Source: Oscillospiraceae bacterium | Lineage (GTDB): Bacteria > Bacillota > Clostridia > Oscillospirales > Oscillospiraceae | NCBI GenBank assembly: GCA_017445385.1 | Contig: JAFSUG010000023.1 | Span: 62,001 to 126,000 of the forward strand | Direction: 5' to 3' | Length of the DNA: 64,000 nucleotides | Part shown: piece by piece, positions 44,025 through 52,376 of the stretch | Numbering within the stretch: position 1 is the stretch's first letter | How the letters are laid out: every line of letters begins with the position of its first letter | The notes under the pieces: model-generated | What the model saw: the letters and a program-made list of their open reading frames with translations, nothing else | Database searches by the model: none | Told to the model about the DNA's origin: nothing | Translations under genes and position numbers: made by a program

Positions 44025-44894
44025 ATGGTACAGCCGAAGATCGGAACAGTCGTTCTCAACTATAAAACGTATCGCGATGCGCTGGATTGCGTAGCGTCGC
44101 TGAAGGCGCAGAGCTATCCGAACCACGAGATCGTCGTTGTTGAAAACGGCTCCGGCAACGAATCGGCGCAGGTGCTGAAAGAAGCGTTTGCGGATGATCC
44201 GCAGGTGCATCTGATCATCAGCGAGGAAAACCTTGGCTTTGCGCGCGGCAATAATCTCGGCATCCGCCATGCGCATGAAACGCTCGGCTGCGATTACGTT
44301 TTCGTGCTCAACAGCGATACGATTGTCCCCGATGGCGTTTTTGCTGCCGTTTTAGCGGCGGACGCGCCGGATATCGGCGCGATCTCGCCGAGCGTTGCAG
44401 CGACGGATGGAAAGCTGCAGCTTCCGAGCGAAAACAGCGATGATATCCTTTTGCAGGTCAAGCGGCGCGAAAAGGGGCTGCGCCTTGCAAGGGTGCTGTC
44501 GCTTCCGATCGTGCGCGATCTCTACCGCGCCTACTGCGCAAAAAAACCGCCGCAGCCGGAGCCGGAATACCCGGAGCGGTTCGGGAAATACGTTCTGCAG
44601 GGCTGCTCATATTTCCTCACGCCTGCGTTTTTCCGCTATTATACGCAGCTTTATCCGAAAACCTTCCTCTATTGGGAAGAGATCGATCTGCTGCTGTATC
44701 TGCAAAAAGCAGGACTTCACAGCGTTGCCGTTTCAACGCCGCCGATCGTCCATAAAGAGGCAGGCTCGATCAAAACGGCGGTTGGCGCGGCGCAGTATGA
44801 TAGGCGAAAACTGCAATTTTCGCTCGATAGCTATCGGGCGTCCAAACCGATGTTCAAGATGAGCTGTGAACAGATCCAAAAAAACTATTGCTGA
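44025..44894 (+). CDS. Glycosyltransferase family 2 (rhamnosyltransferase-like)
   Basis: 289 aa, of the COG1216 group that includes many rhamnosyltransferases. KIGTVVLNYKTYRDALDCV, VVVENGSGNESA, NSDTIV (DxD equivalent) and FLYWEEIDLLLYLQKAG. It lies directly before the four dTDP-rhamnose genes, which makes rhamnose a likely donor. Start at the ATG at 44025 behind GAGGATG; an open frame extends further upstream but is antisense-free shadow of the previous gene. Confidence 0.85.
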   Translation: MVQPKIGTVVLNYKTYRDALDCVASLKAQSYPNHEIVVVENGSGNESAQVLKEAFADDPQVHLIISEENLGFARGNNLGIRHAHETLGCDYVFVLNSDTIVPDGVFAAVLAADAPDIGAISPSVAATDGKLQLPSENSDDILLQVKRREKGLRLARVLSLPIVRDLYRAYCAKKPPQPEPEYPERFGKYVLQGCSYFLTPAFFRYYTQLYPKTFLYWEEIDLLLYLQKAGLHSVAVSTPPIVHKEAGSIKTAVGAAQYDRRKLQFSLDSYRASKPMFKMSCEQIQKNYC

Positions 44895-44906
44895 ATGAGG
44901 TGCTGT

Positions 44907-45794
44907 ATGAAAGGAATCGTTTTGGCAGGCGGCGCGGGAACGCGCCTGTATCCGCTGACGATGGTTACATCGAAGCAGCTTTTGCCCGTATATGATAAGC
45001 CGATGATCTATTATCCGCTCTCTACGCTTATGCTGGCAGGCATTCGGGAGATTCTGATTATCTCCACCCCGGAAGATACGCCGCGTTTTGAAGCGCTGCT
45101 CGGCGATGGAAGCCAGTTCGGCTTGCAGCTTTCTTATACGGTTCAGCCCTCCCCGGACGGGCTTGCGCAGGCGTTTCTGCTCGGCAAGGATTTCATCGGC
45201 GGGGATGCGTGCGCTATGGTGCTGGGCGATAATATTTTTTATGGGAACGGGCTCGGCAGGCTGCTGAAAGCCGCCGTGCAGGATGCGCAGGCGCAGGCGC
45301 GCGCAACGGTGTTCGGCTATTACGTGCCCGATCCGGAGCGGTTCGGCGTCGTTGCGTTCGATGAAGACGGCAAAGCAACCAGCATTGAGGAAAAGCCGAG
45401 GGTTCCGAAATCGAATTACGCCGTTACGGGGCTGTATTTCTATCCGTCCGGCGTATCGGCGCGCGCGGAGCAGATCAAGCCCTCTGCGCGCGGCGAATTA
45501 GAGATCACAACGCTCAATGAGATGTACTTGCGCGATGGGCTGCTGAACGTGCAGCGGCTTGGGCGCGGCTTTGCGTGGCTCGATACCGGAACGGTGGACA
45601 GCCTTGCCGAAGCATCGGATTTTGTTAGAATGATTGAGCGGCGGCAGGGAATCACGATCTCCGCGCCGGAAGAGATTTCATTTATCAACGGCTGGATCGG
45701 CAGGGAAACGCTGCTGCGATCCGCCGAGCGTTACGGAAAAAGTCCTTACGGCTCGCATCTTCGCGCGGTTGCCGAAGGAAAAGTAAAATACTGA
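44907..45794 (+). CDS. rfbA: Glucose-1-phosphate thymidylyltransferase
   Basis: First step of dTDP-L-rhamnose synthesis: dTTP + glucose-1-phosphate to dTDP-glucose. 295 aa. [18 protein letters not shown] with the pyrophosphorylase signature, [27 protein letters not shown] and [28 protein letters not shown] before the ATG at 44907. Substrate is supplied by the phosphomutase that opens the operon. Confidence 0.97.
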   Translation: MKGIVLAGGAGTRLYPLTMVTSKQLLPVYDKPMIYYPLSTLMLAGIREILIISTPEDTPRFEALLGDGSQFGLQLSYTVQPSPDGLAQAFLLGKDFIGGDACAMVLGDNIFYGNGLGRLLKAAVQDAQAQARATVFGYYVPDPERFGVVAFDEDGKATSIEEKPRVPKSNYAVTGLYFYPSGVSARAEQIKPSARGELEITTLNEMYLRDGLLNVQRLGRGFAWLDTGTVDSLAEASDFVRMIERRQGITISAPEEISFINGWIGRETLLRSAERYGKSPYGSHLRAVAEGKVKY

Positions 45795-45804
45795 GGGAAC
45801 GGCT

Positions 45805-46836
45805 ATGACGATTATTGTTACCGGCGGCGCCGGGTTTATCGGAAGCAATTTCATATTCCATCTGCACAGCGCACATCCGGAAGACCGGATCGTCTGCATC
45901 GACAAGCTGACGTATGCAGGCAACCTCTCAACGCTGCAGAGCGTGATCGGCGCGCCGAATTTCCGCTTCTGCAAGCTGGATATCTGCGACCGCGCCGGCG
46001 TGGAAGCGCTTTTTGAGCAGGAGCGGCCGGATATCGTTGTAAACTTTGCGGCGGAGAGCCACGTAGACCGCTCGATTGAGGACCCCGGTGTGTTTTTGAG
46101 AACGAATATCATGGGCGTATCGGTGCTGCTCGATGCCTGCCGGAAGTACGGCGTGAGCCGCTTCCACCAGGTCAGCACGGACGAAGTCTACGGCGATCTG
46201 CCGCTGGATCGTCCCGATCTGTTCTTTACGGAGCAGACGCCGATCCATGCTTCGAGTCCCTATTCCGCTTCGAAAGCATCTGCGGACCTGCTCGTTCTGG
46301 CGTACTGCAGAACCTACGGTCTGCCCGCTACGATCAGCCGCTGCTCGAACAACTACGGCCCGTATCATTTTCCGGAAAAACTGATTCCGCTGATGATCGT
46401 CAACTGCCTGCATGATCGTCCGCTGCCGGTTTACGGCGAGGGACTGAACGTGCGCGATTGGCTCTATGTGGAAGACCACTGCCGCGCAATCGATCTGATC
46501 ATCCGCCGCGGCAGGGTGGGCGAGGTTTATAACGTTGGCGGCCATAACGAGATGCGCAACATTGATATTGTAAAGCTGATCTGCCAAAAGCTCGGCAAGC
46601 CGGAATCGCTGATTACCCACGTTGCCGACCGCAAGGGCCATGATCTGCGCTATGCGATCGATCCCGAAAAGATCCATAAAGAGCTTGGCTGGCTGCCGGA
46701 AACGAAATTTGAAGACGGCATCCAAAGAACGATTGATTGGTATCTGGCGAACAGACCGTGGTGGGAAGAGATTATCAGCGGCGAATACCAAAACTACTAT
46801 GAAACGATGTATGGAAATCGGGAGAGGCTCGAATGA
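45805..46836 (+). CDS. rfbB: dTDP-glucose 4,6-dehydratase
   Basis: Second step, forming dTDP-4-keto-6-deoxyglucose. 343 aa extended SDR: GGAGFIGSNF binds NAD, HVDRSIEDP, HQVSTDEVYGDL with the catalytic Asp-Glu, and YSASKASADLLV with the catalytic Tyr and Lys. SNNYGPYHFPEKLIPLMI is a family block. Its keto product could also serve the DegT aminotransferase upstream. Confidence 0.97.
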   Translation: MTIIVTGGAGFIGSNFIFHLHSAHPEDRIVCIDKLTYAGNLSTLQSVIGAPNFRFCKLDICDRAGVEALFEQERPDIVVNFAAESHVDRSIEDPGVFLRTNIMGVSVLLDACRKYGVSRFHQVSTDEVYGDLPLDRPDLFFTEQTPIHASSPYSASKASADLLVLAYCRTYGLPATISRCSNNYGPYHFPEKLIPLMIVNCLHDRPLPVYGEGLNVRDWLYVEDHCRAIDLIIRRGRVGEVYNVGGHNEMRNIDIVKLICQKLGKPESLITHVADRKGHDLRYAIDPEKIHKELGWLPETKFEDGIQRTIDWYLANRPWWEEIISGEYQNYYETMYGNRERLE

Positions 46837-47705
46837 AGGTTTTTGTTACCGGCGTTGGCGGTCAGCTCGGGCATGACGTGCTATTGCAGCTGCGTTCGCG
46901 CGGCCATACGGCGATCGGCTCGGATCTGCTGCCGCCGTGCGACGTGACGCTCGATATTACCGACCCTGCCGCCGTAAAAAATGCAATCGCGCAGGCGAAG
47001 CCCGATGCGGTGATCCACTGCGCGGCATGGACGGCGGTGGACGCAGCCGAAGCGGAGGAAAACCGCGAAAAGGTTTTCGCCATCAATGCCGGCGGCACGG
47101 AGAATCTGGCGCGCGCCTGCAAAGCCGTTGGCGCGGAGATGCTCTATATCAGCACCGACTACGTTTTCGGCGGCAAGGGCGAACGCCCGTGGCAGCCGGA
47201 CGATACCGATTTTGCGCCGCTGAACGTTTACGGGCAGTCCAAACTGGAAGGCGAAAAAGCCGTAGCGCGCAACTTGGAGCGGTATTATATCGTGCGGATT
47301 GCGTGGGTTTTCGGCAAAAACGGAAAGAATTTTGTGAAAACGATGCTGAACGTCGGAAAGACGCATGATACGGTGCGCGTTGTGAACGATCAGATCGGAA
47401 CGCCGACCTATACTTGGGATCTTGCGCGATTACTGATTGACATGATCGAATCAAAGCGGTATGGTTATTACCATGCAACGAATGAAGGCGGCTATATCAG
47501 CTGGTACGATTTCGCAAAGGAGATCTATCGGCAGGCAGGTATGCAAACGGCGGTGCAGCCTGTTACTACGGCGGAATACGGCGTATCCGCTGCGGCGCGT
47601 CCGGAAAACAGCCGCATGGATAAACGCAAGCTTTCCGAGCAGGGGTTCGAGCCGCTGCCGGATTGGCGCGATGCGCTCAGCCGCTACCTCAAGGAGCTTG
47701 AATAG
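46833..47705 (+). CDS. rfbD: dTDP-4-dehydrorhamnose reductase
   Basis: Last step, NAD(P)H-dependent reduction to dTDP-L-rhamnose. 290 aa. GVGGQLGHDVLLQL at the start, VIHCAAWTAVDAAE, STDYVFGGKG and YGQSKLEGEKAV with the active Tyr and Lys. It overlaps rfbB by 4 bp. The order A-B-D-C differs from the frequent A-C-B-D. Confidence 0.96.
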   Translation: MKVFVTGVGGQLGHDVLLQLRSRGHTAIGSDLLPPCDVTLDITDPAAVKNAIAQAKPDAVIHCAAWTAVDAAEAEENREKVFAINAGGTENLARACKAVGAEMLYISTDYVFGGKGERPWQPDDTDFAPLNVYGQSKLEGEKAVARNLERYYIVRIAWVFGKNGKNFVKTMLNVGKTHDTVRVVNDQIGTPTYTWDLARLLIDMIESKRYGYYHATNEGGYISWYDFAKEIYRQAGMQTAVQPVTTAEYGVSAAARPENSRMDKRKLSEQGFEPLPDWRDALSRYLKELE

Positions 47706-47707
47706 CT

Positions 47708-48298
47708 ATGGGACAGATTCAAATTGAAAAGGACGTCGGCGGCATAGCCGGTCTCTGCGTCATTACGCCGGCGCTGCATGGCGACAGCCGCGGATGGTTC
47801 ATGGAAACGTACAGCCGCCGCGATCTGGAAGAAGCGGGGCTTGAGATCAGCTTCGTGCAGGACAACCAGAGCATGAGCAAAAAAGGCGTGCTGCGCGGCT
47901 TGCATTTCCAAAAGCGGTATCCGCAAACAAAGCTCGTGCGCGTTGTGCAGGGCGCGGTTTTTGACGTTGCGGTGGATCTGCGGCGCGGCTCGGAAACGTT
48001 CGGCAAATGGTACGGCGTGGAGCTGACGGCGGAGAACCGAAAGCAGTTTTTGATACCGCGCGGCTTTGCGCATGGCTTCCTGGTGCTGAGCGATACTGCG
48101 CAGTTCTGCTATAAATGCGATGACTTCTACCATCCGAACGATGAAGGCGGCATCGCCTGGAACGATCCGGAAATCGGGATCGTTTGGCCGGGCGTAAAAG
48201 ATGGAAAGTTATCGGATGGCACGATGCTGAATTTAAGCGAAAAAGATCAAAATTGGGGCGGACTGAGCCGCTTTTTGCAAGAGGAGAGAGAAGCATGA
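47708..48298 (+). CDS. rfbC: dTDP-4-dehydrorhamnose 3,5-epimerase
   Basis: Third step of the pathway. 196 aa cupin: GVLRGLHFQKRYPQTKLVRV with the catalytic His, RGFAHGFLVLSDTAQFCYKC, then NPNDEGG-like HPNDEGGIAWNDPEIGIVWP. Complete and of usual size. It overlaps capE by 4 bp, so the rhamnose and FucNAc modules are translationally linked. Confidence 0.96.
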   Translation: MGQIQIEKDVGGIAGLCVITPALHGDSRGWFMETYSRRDLEEAGLEISFVQDNQSMSKKGVLRGLHFQKRYPQTKLVRVVQGAVFDVAVDLRRGSETFGKWYGVELTAENRKQFLIPRGFAHGFLVLSDTAQFCYKCDDFYHPNDEGGIAWNDPEIGIVWPGVKDGKLSDGTMLNLSEKDQNWGGLSRFLQEEREA

Positions 48299-49335
48299 GC
48301 TTATTCAAAGGAAAAACGTTAATGATCACCGGCGGAACGGGCAGCTTCGGCAATACCGTGCTGAACCGTTTTCTCGCAACCGACCTCGGCGAGATCCGCG
48401 TTTTCTCGCGCGATGAGAAAAAGCAGGATGATATGCGCCATGAGTTCCAGGCGAAGTACCCGGAGCTGGCTGAAAAGATCAGCTTCTACATCGGCGACGT
48501 GCGCGATATCGCGTCCGTTCGCGCCGCGATGCACGGCGTAGATTATATCTTCCATGCCGCCGCGCTCAAGCAGGTACCCTCGTGCGAGTTCTTCCCCGTT
48601 GAAGCGGTGAAGACGAACGTGCTCGGCACGGATAACGTGCTGACCGCCGCAATTGACGAAGGCGTTGAAACCGTGATCTGCCTGTCCACAGATAAGGCGG
48701 CGTATCCCGTAAACGCAATGGGTACGAGCAAGGCGATGATGGAAAAGGTCGTTGTTGCAAAGAGCCGCCAGTCGAAGAAGACGAAAATCTGCTGCACGCG
48801 CTACGGCAACGTCATGTGCAGCCGCGGCAGCGTGATTCCGCTTTGGATCGACCAGATCCGCGCCGGCGACCCCATCACAATCACCGACGGCACGATGACG
48901 CGCTTTATTATGAGCCTCGATGAGGCGGTCGATCTCGTTCTGTTTGCGTTCGAGCATGGCGAAAACGGCGATATTCTCGTTCAGAAAGCGCCTGCCTGCA
49001 CGATCAAAACACAGGCGGAGGCAGTCTGCGAACTGTTTGGCGGCGATAAAAACGCAATCAAGACTATCGGCATCCGCCATGGCGAAAAGATGTATGAAAC
49101 GCTGCTGACGAATGAAGAATGCGCCCACGCGATCGACATGGGCAACTTCTACCGCGTGCCGTGCGACAAGCGCGGATTGAACTATGATAAGTATTTCACG
49201 CAGGGCAGCACCGACCGCAATCCGCTCACCGAATTCAACAGCAATAATACGGAGCTGCTGAATGTGGAGCAGGTCAAAGAAAAGCTGCTTTCGCTTGCCT
49301 ATATCCGCGGCCGCCTTGCGGAGGAAGAGGGATGA
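48295..49335 (+). CDS. capE: UDP-GlcNAc 4,6-dehydratase / 5-epimerase (CapE type)
   Basis: First enzyme for UDP-L-FucNAc, giving UDP-2-acetamido-2,6-dideoxy-L-arabino-hexulose. 346 aa SDR: MITGGTGSFGNTVL binds the cofactor, STDKAAYPVNAMGTSKAMME has MGTSK where classical SDRs have YxxxK, as in CapE/FlaA1-type enzymes; CCTRYGNVMCSRGSVIP follows. The same fold includes PseB, but the CapF gene directly after decides for CapE. Confidence 0.93.
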   Translation: MSLFKGKTLMITGGTGSFGNTVLNRFLATDLGEIRVFSRDEKKQDDMRHEFQAKYPELAEKISFYIGDVRDIASVRAAMHGVDYIFHAAALKQVPSCEFFPVEAVKTNVLGTDNVLTAAIDEGVETVICLSTDKAAYPVNAMGTSKAMMEKVVVAKSRQSKKTKICCTRYGNVMCSRGSVIPLWIDQIRAGDPITITDGTMTRFIMSLDEAVDLVLFAFEHGENGDILVQKAPACTIKTQAEAVCELFGGDKNAIKTIGIRHGEKMYETLLTNEECAHAIDMGNFYRVPCDKRGLNYDKYFTQGSTDRNPLTEFNSNNTELLNVEQVKEKLLSLAYIRGRLAEEEG

Positions 49336-50567
49336 ACGTACTCGTAACCGGCGCAAAGGGGTTTGTCGGCAGAAACCTTGTTGAGAACCTCAAGGCGATC
49401 CGCGATGGAAAAAACCGCACGCGCCCGGCGCTTTCGATCGGGGAGATCTTTGAATACGATCTCGATACCGATCCTGCGTTGCTCAACGAATTGTGCAAGG
49501 CTGCGGACTTCGTCTGCAATCTTGCCGGCGTCAACCGCCCGACCGATCCGGCGGATTTCCAAAAGGGCAATTTCGGCTTTGCCTCCACGCTGCTCGAAAC
49601 GCTGAAGAAAAACGGGAATCGCTGCCCGGTGATGCTTTCGTCATCTTTGCAGGCAACGCTTGCAGGCAGGTTTGGCACGAGCGAATACGGCTTGAGCAAA
49701 AAAGCCGGCGAGGAGCTGTTCTTCGCGTACAGCGCGGAAACAGGCGCGCCGGTGTACGTTTACCGGTTCCCGAATCTTGCCGGCAAATGGGTGCGCCCGA
49801 ACTATAATTCCGCCGTTGCAACGTTCTGCAACAACGTCGCGAACGATCTGCCCATCACCGTGAACGATCCGGCGGTGGAGCTGGAGCTGCTGTTTATCGA
49901 TGATCTTCTGGAAGAGCTTTTCGACGCGATGGAGGGGCATCCCCACCGCGCCGAGTATCCGAAAACGGGCGAAACCGTGGACGGCGCAGTGTACGACGGC
50001 TTGACGCCGCACCCCTGCGCGGACGGGAAATACTGCTATGCGCCCGTTACGCATAAGGCAACGCTCGGCTACATTGTGGACTGCCTGCATACGTTCCGCG
50101 ATCAGCCGCAAACGCTTTTGATGCCGCGCATTGCGCCGGGCAGCTTTGAAAAGAAGCTGTATTCGATGTATCTGTCCTACCTGCCGAAAGAGAAAGTCGC
50201 GTTCGATCTCAAGATGAACTGCGATGACCGCGGCAGCTTTACGGAGCTGCTGAAAACGGCGGATCACGGGCAGTTTTCCGTGAACGTTTCCAAGCCGGGG
50301 ATTACGAAAGGACAGCACTGGCACAACAGCAAATGGGAGTTTTTCATCGTTGTAAGCGGCAAGGCGCTGATCCGCGAGCGGAAGCTCGGCACAGATGAAG
50401 TGATCGAATTTGCGGTTTCCGGCGATCGCGTTCAGGCGGTGCACATGCTGCCGGGGTATACCCACAGCATCGTAAACCTCTCTGAAACCGAGCCGCTCGT
50501 AACGCTCATGTGGGCAAACGAGCAGTTCGACCCGAACCATCCCGATACGTTTTTTGAGGAAGTCTGA
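49332..50567 (+). CDS. capF: Bifunctional UDP-sugar epimerase/reductase CapF
   Basis: Second enzyme of UDP-L-FucNAc synthesis: C3 epimerisation by a cupin domain and C4 reduction by an SDR domain. 411 aa, longer than the roughly 370-aa S. aureus CapF because of about 40 residues around position 225 (EYPKTGETVDGAVYD). N-terminal VTGAKGFVGRNLVENL; C-terminal cupin with DRGSFTEL and the metal-binding histidines in GQHWHNSKWEFF. 4-bp overlap with capE. Confidence 0.94.
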   Translation: MNVLVTGAKGFVGRNLVENLKAIRDGKNRTRPALSIGEIFEYDLDTDPALLNELCKAADFVCNLAGVNRPTDPADFQKGNFGFASTLLETLKKNGNRCPVMLSSSLQATLAGRFGTSEYGLSKKAGEELFFAYSAETGAPVYVYRFPNLAGKWVRPNYNSAVATFCNNVANDLPITVNDPAVELELLFIDDLLEELFDAMEGHPHRAEYPKTGETVDGAVYDGLTPHPCADGKYCYAPVTHKATLGYIVDCLHTFRDQPQTLLMPRIAPGSFEKKLYSMYLSYLPKEKVAFDLKMNCDDRGSFTELLKTADHGQFSVNVSKPGITKGQHWHNSKWEFFIVVSGKALIRERKLGTDEVIEFAVSGDRVQAVHMLPGYTHSIVNLSETEPLVTLMWANEQFDPNHPDTFFEEV

Positions 50568-51044
50568 ATGCACATATCTGAAAAACGCAGCGCGTTTGCC
50601 TACGGCTTTTTGGCGCTGCTGATTATTGCTTTTATCTTTACGCGGTCGCTGAAACCGGCGGAGCTTTCCGGCGCGGAAAGCGAGGCGGTTATGGGCTTTT
50701 TGCGGCAGATTATCGGGCTTTTCATTCGCCTTCCCGAAGCGCAGGACGATTATCTCGTGCGCAAGATCGCGCATTTTTGCGAATTTGCCGCGCTCGGTTT
50801 TTCGGTGAAGGGACTGTTCACCTCCGTCGGCACAATGCGAGGGCAGACGCTGCGCTCTCTGCCGCTGCTTTTCTGCCTGCTTACGGCAATCAGCGATGAG
50901 CTGCTGCAAACGCTGATCCCGGGCAGAAGCTGCGAGGTCAAGGACGTTGTAATCGATTTCTGCGGCAGCCTCTGCGGTGTTGGCGTGATGCTGCTGGCGC
51001 AGTATTTGCGCAAAAAGCGCCTGATGCGGAAAAGTCACTGTTGA
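50568..51044 (+). CDS. VanZ-like membrane protein
   Basis: 158 aa with four predicted membrane helices. RKIAHFCEFAALGFSVKG and the DELLQTLIPGRSCEVKDVVI block are the VanZ-family signature. VanZ of vancomycin-resistance transposons gives low teicoplanin resistance; most chromosomal homologues are of unknown function. It starts immediately after the capF stop and is the last gene of the long operon. Its stop codon overlaps the -35 box of the next promoter, and no terminator is visible. Confidence 0.88.
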   Translation: MHISEKRSAFAYGFLALLIIAFIFTRSLKPAELSGAESEAVMGFLRQIIGLFIRLPEAQDDYLVRKIAHFCEFAALGFSVKGLFTSVGTMRGQTLRSLPLLFCLLTAISDELLQTLIPGRSCEVKDVVIDFCGSLCGVGVMLLAQYLRKKRLMRKSHC

Positions 51045-51069
51045 CTTTGCAAATTTATGTGCTAAAGTG
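51042..51069 (+). promoter_or_regulatory. Promoter of the aminotransferase gene
   Basis: TTGACT (51042-51047) and TAAAGT (51064-51069), spacer 16. It begins on the TGA of the VanZ gene, so transcripts of the long operon may continue into the aminotransferase. Confidence 0.65.
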
Positions 51070-51101
51070 ACAGCATCAGAAATTTTTAAGGGGAAATTAC
51101 C

Positions 51102-52268
51102 ATGCAGGAAATGAGCCGCAAAAACCGTTTGTTCACAGATTCCGTGATCCGCCGCATGACGCGCATTGCCATCGCGGAAAACGCCATCAACCTGGCGCAG
51201 GGATTCCCCGACTTTGACCCGCCCAAGGCGCTGACCGACCGTCTGCGTGAAGTTTCGAGCGAAGGTCCGCACCAATACCCCATCACGATGGGCGCGCCGA
51301 ATTTCCGAGCGGCGCTTGCGCGCAAATGCGGCAGATTTATGGGCAGAACGCTCGATCCCGAAACGGAGATCGTTGTTACAATCGGCTCCACCGAAGCGAT
51401 GGTGGATACGATCTTTGCGCTGACGAACCCCGGCGATAAGATCATCATGTTCTCGCCGTACTTTGAAAACTACCGCGCGCAGGCGATCTTCGCCGATTGC
51501 GAGCCGATCTTCGTTCCGCTCAATCCGCCTCAATTCGGCTTTGATCCCGAAGTGCTGGAGGATGCGTTCCGCAAGGGCGCAAAGGCGATTCTGATCTGCA
51601 ACCCCTCGAATCCCAGCGGCAAGGTTTTCACCTATGACGAGCTGAAGCTGATTGCGGATCTCTGCATCAAATATGATACGTTCGCCATCATGGACGAGGT
51701 TTATGAGCATATCGTCTATGATGACAACAAGCATATCTATATGAACAGCCTGCCCGGCATGTGGGAGCGCACGGTCAGCTGCTCCAGCCTTTCCAAAACG
51801 TATTCCATCACGGGCTGGCGTCTCGGCTACGCCATCGCGCCCAAGGAGATCATGGACCGCATCAAGCAGTACCATGATTTCAACGCCGTCGGCGCGCCTT
51901 CGCCGCTGATGGAAGCTGCCGTTGTGGGGCTCGATATGCCGGATAGCTACTACGAAGAATTCGGCGCGCACTATGCGCACATGAAGGAAATCTTCACAAC
52001 CGGGCTCAAGGAGATCGGCATTCCGTTTACGGATCCGCAGGGCACCTATTTCGTGCTTGCAGACATTGGCCCGTATATGAAAAAAGGGCAGACGGACGTG
52101 GAGTTCTGCGAAGAGATGGTTAAAAAAGTCGGCGTTGCGTGCGTTCCCGGCACGTCGTTCTTCCGGGAGGACGTGCAGAACATCGTGCGCCTGCACTTTG
52201 CGAAGAAAGATGAAACGCTCTATGCGGCGCTGGATCGACTTTCTAAGCTCAAGGAAAAAATGGCGTAA
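51102..52268 (+). CDS. Class I/II pyridoxal-phosphate aminotransferase
   Basis: 388 aa fold-type I transaminase, of the group that includes methionine, kynurenine and aspartate aminotransferases. INLAQGFPDFDPP near the start binds the substrate, NPSNPSGKVF holds the Asn contacting PLP, and the Schiff-base lysine is in SLSKTYSITGWRLGY. RLHFAKKDE near the end has the Arg for the substrate carboxylate. It is a single gene with its own promoter and terminator. The amino acid used is not decided by the sequence. Confidence 0.9.
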   Translation: MQEMSRKNRLFTDSVIRRMTRIAIAENAINLAQGFPDFDPPKALTDRLREVSSEGPHQYPITMGAPNFRAALARKCGRFMGRTLDPETEIVVTIGSTEAMVDTIFALTNPGDKIIMFSPYFENYRAQAIFADCEPIFVPLNPPQFGFDPEVLEDAFRKGAKAILICNPSNPSGKVFTYDELKLIADLCIKYDTFAIMDEVYEHIVYDDNKHIYMNSLPGMWERTVSCSSLSKTYSITGWRLGYAIAPKEIMDRIKQYHDFNAVGAPSPLMEAAVVGLDMPDSYYEEFGAHYAHMKEIFTTGLKEIGIPFTDPQGTYFVLADIGPYMKKGQTDVEFCEEMVKKVGVACVPGTSFFREDVQNIVRLHFAKKDETLYAALDRLSKLKEKMA

Positions 52269-52272
52269 AATT

Positions 52273-52307
52273 ATGACCGCTTGCCTCCGGCAAACGGTCA
52301 TTTTTTT
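52273..52307 (+). terminator. Intrinsic terminator
   Basis: Stem ATGACCG-TTGCC / GGCAA-CGGTCAT with one C/A mismatch and a 3-nt loop, followed by seven T's. It closes the aminotransferase gene. Confidence 0.9.
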
Positions 52308-52331
52308 CTTTTCATCCGTTCGGGTTTGTGG

Positions 52332-52337
52332 TATAAT
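52332..52337 (+). promoter_or_regulatory. Extended -10 promoter of secA
   Basis: TATAAT preceded by TGG, an extended -10 element; the -35 position (TTTTCA, 52309-52314, 17-base spacer) is a partial match and lies just after the upstream terminator. Confidence 0.7.
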
Positions 52338-52376
52338 AACTCTGATTTGGATATTTTTCCGTTTAGGAGTGAAACT

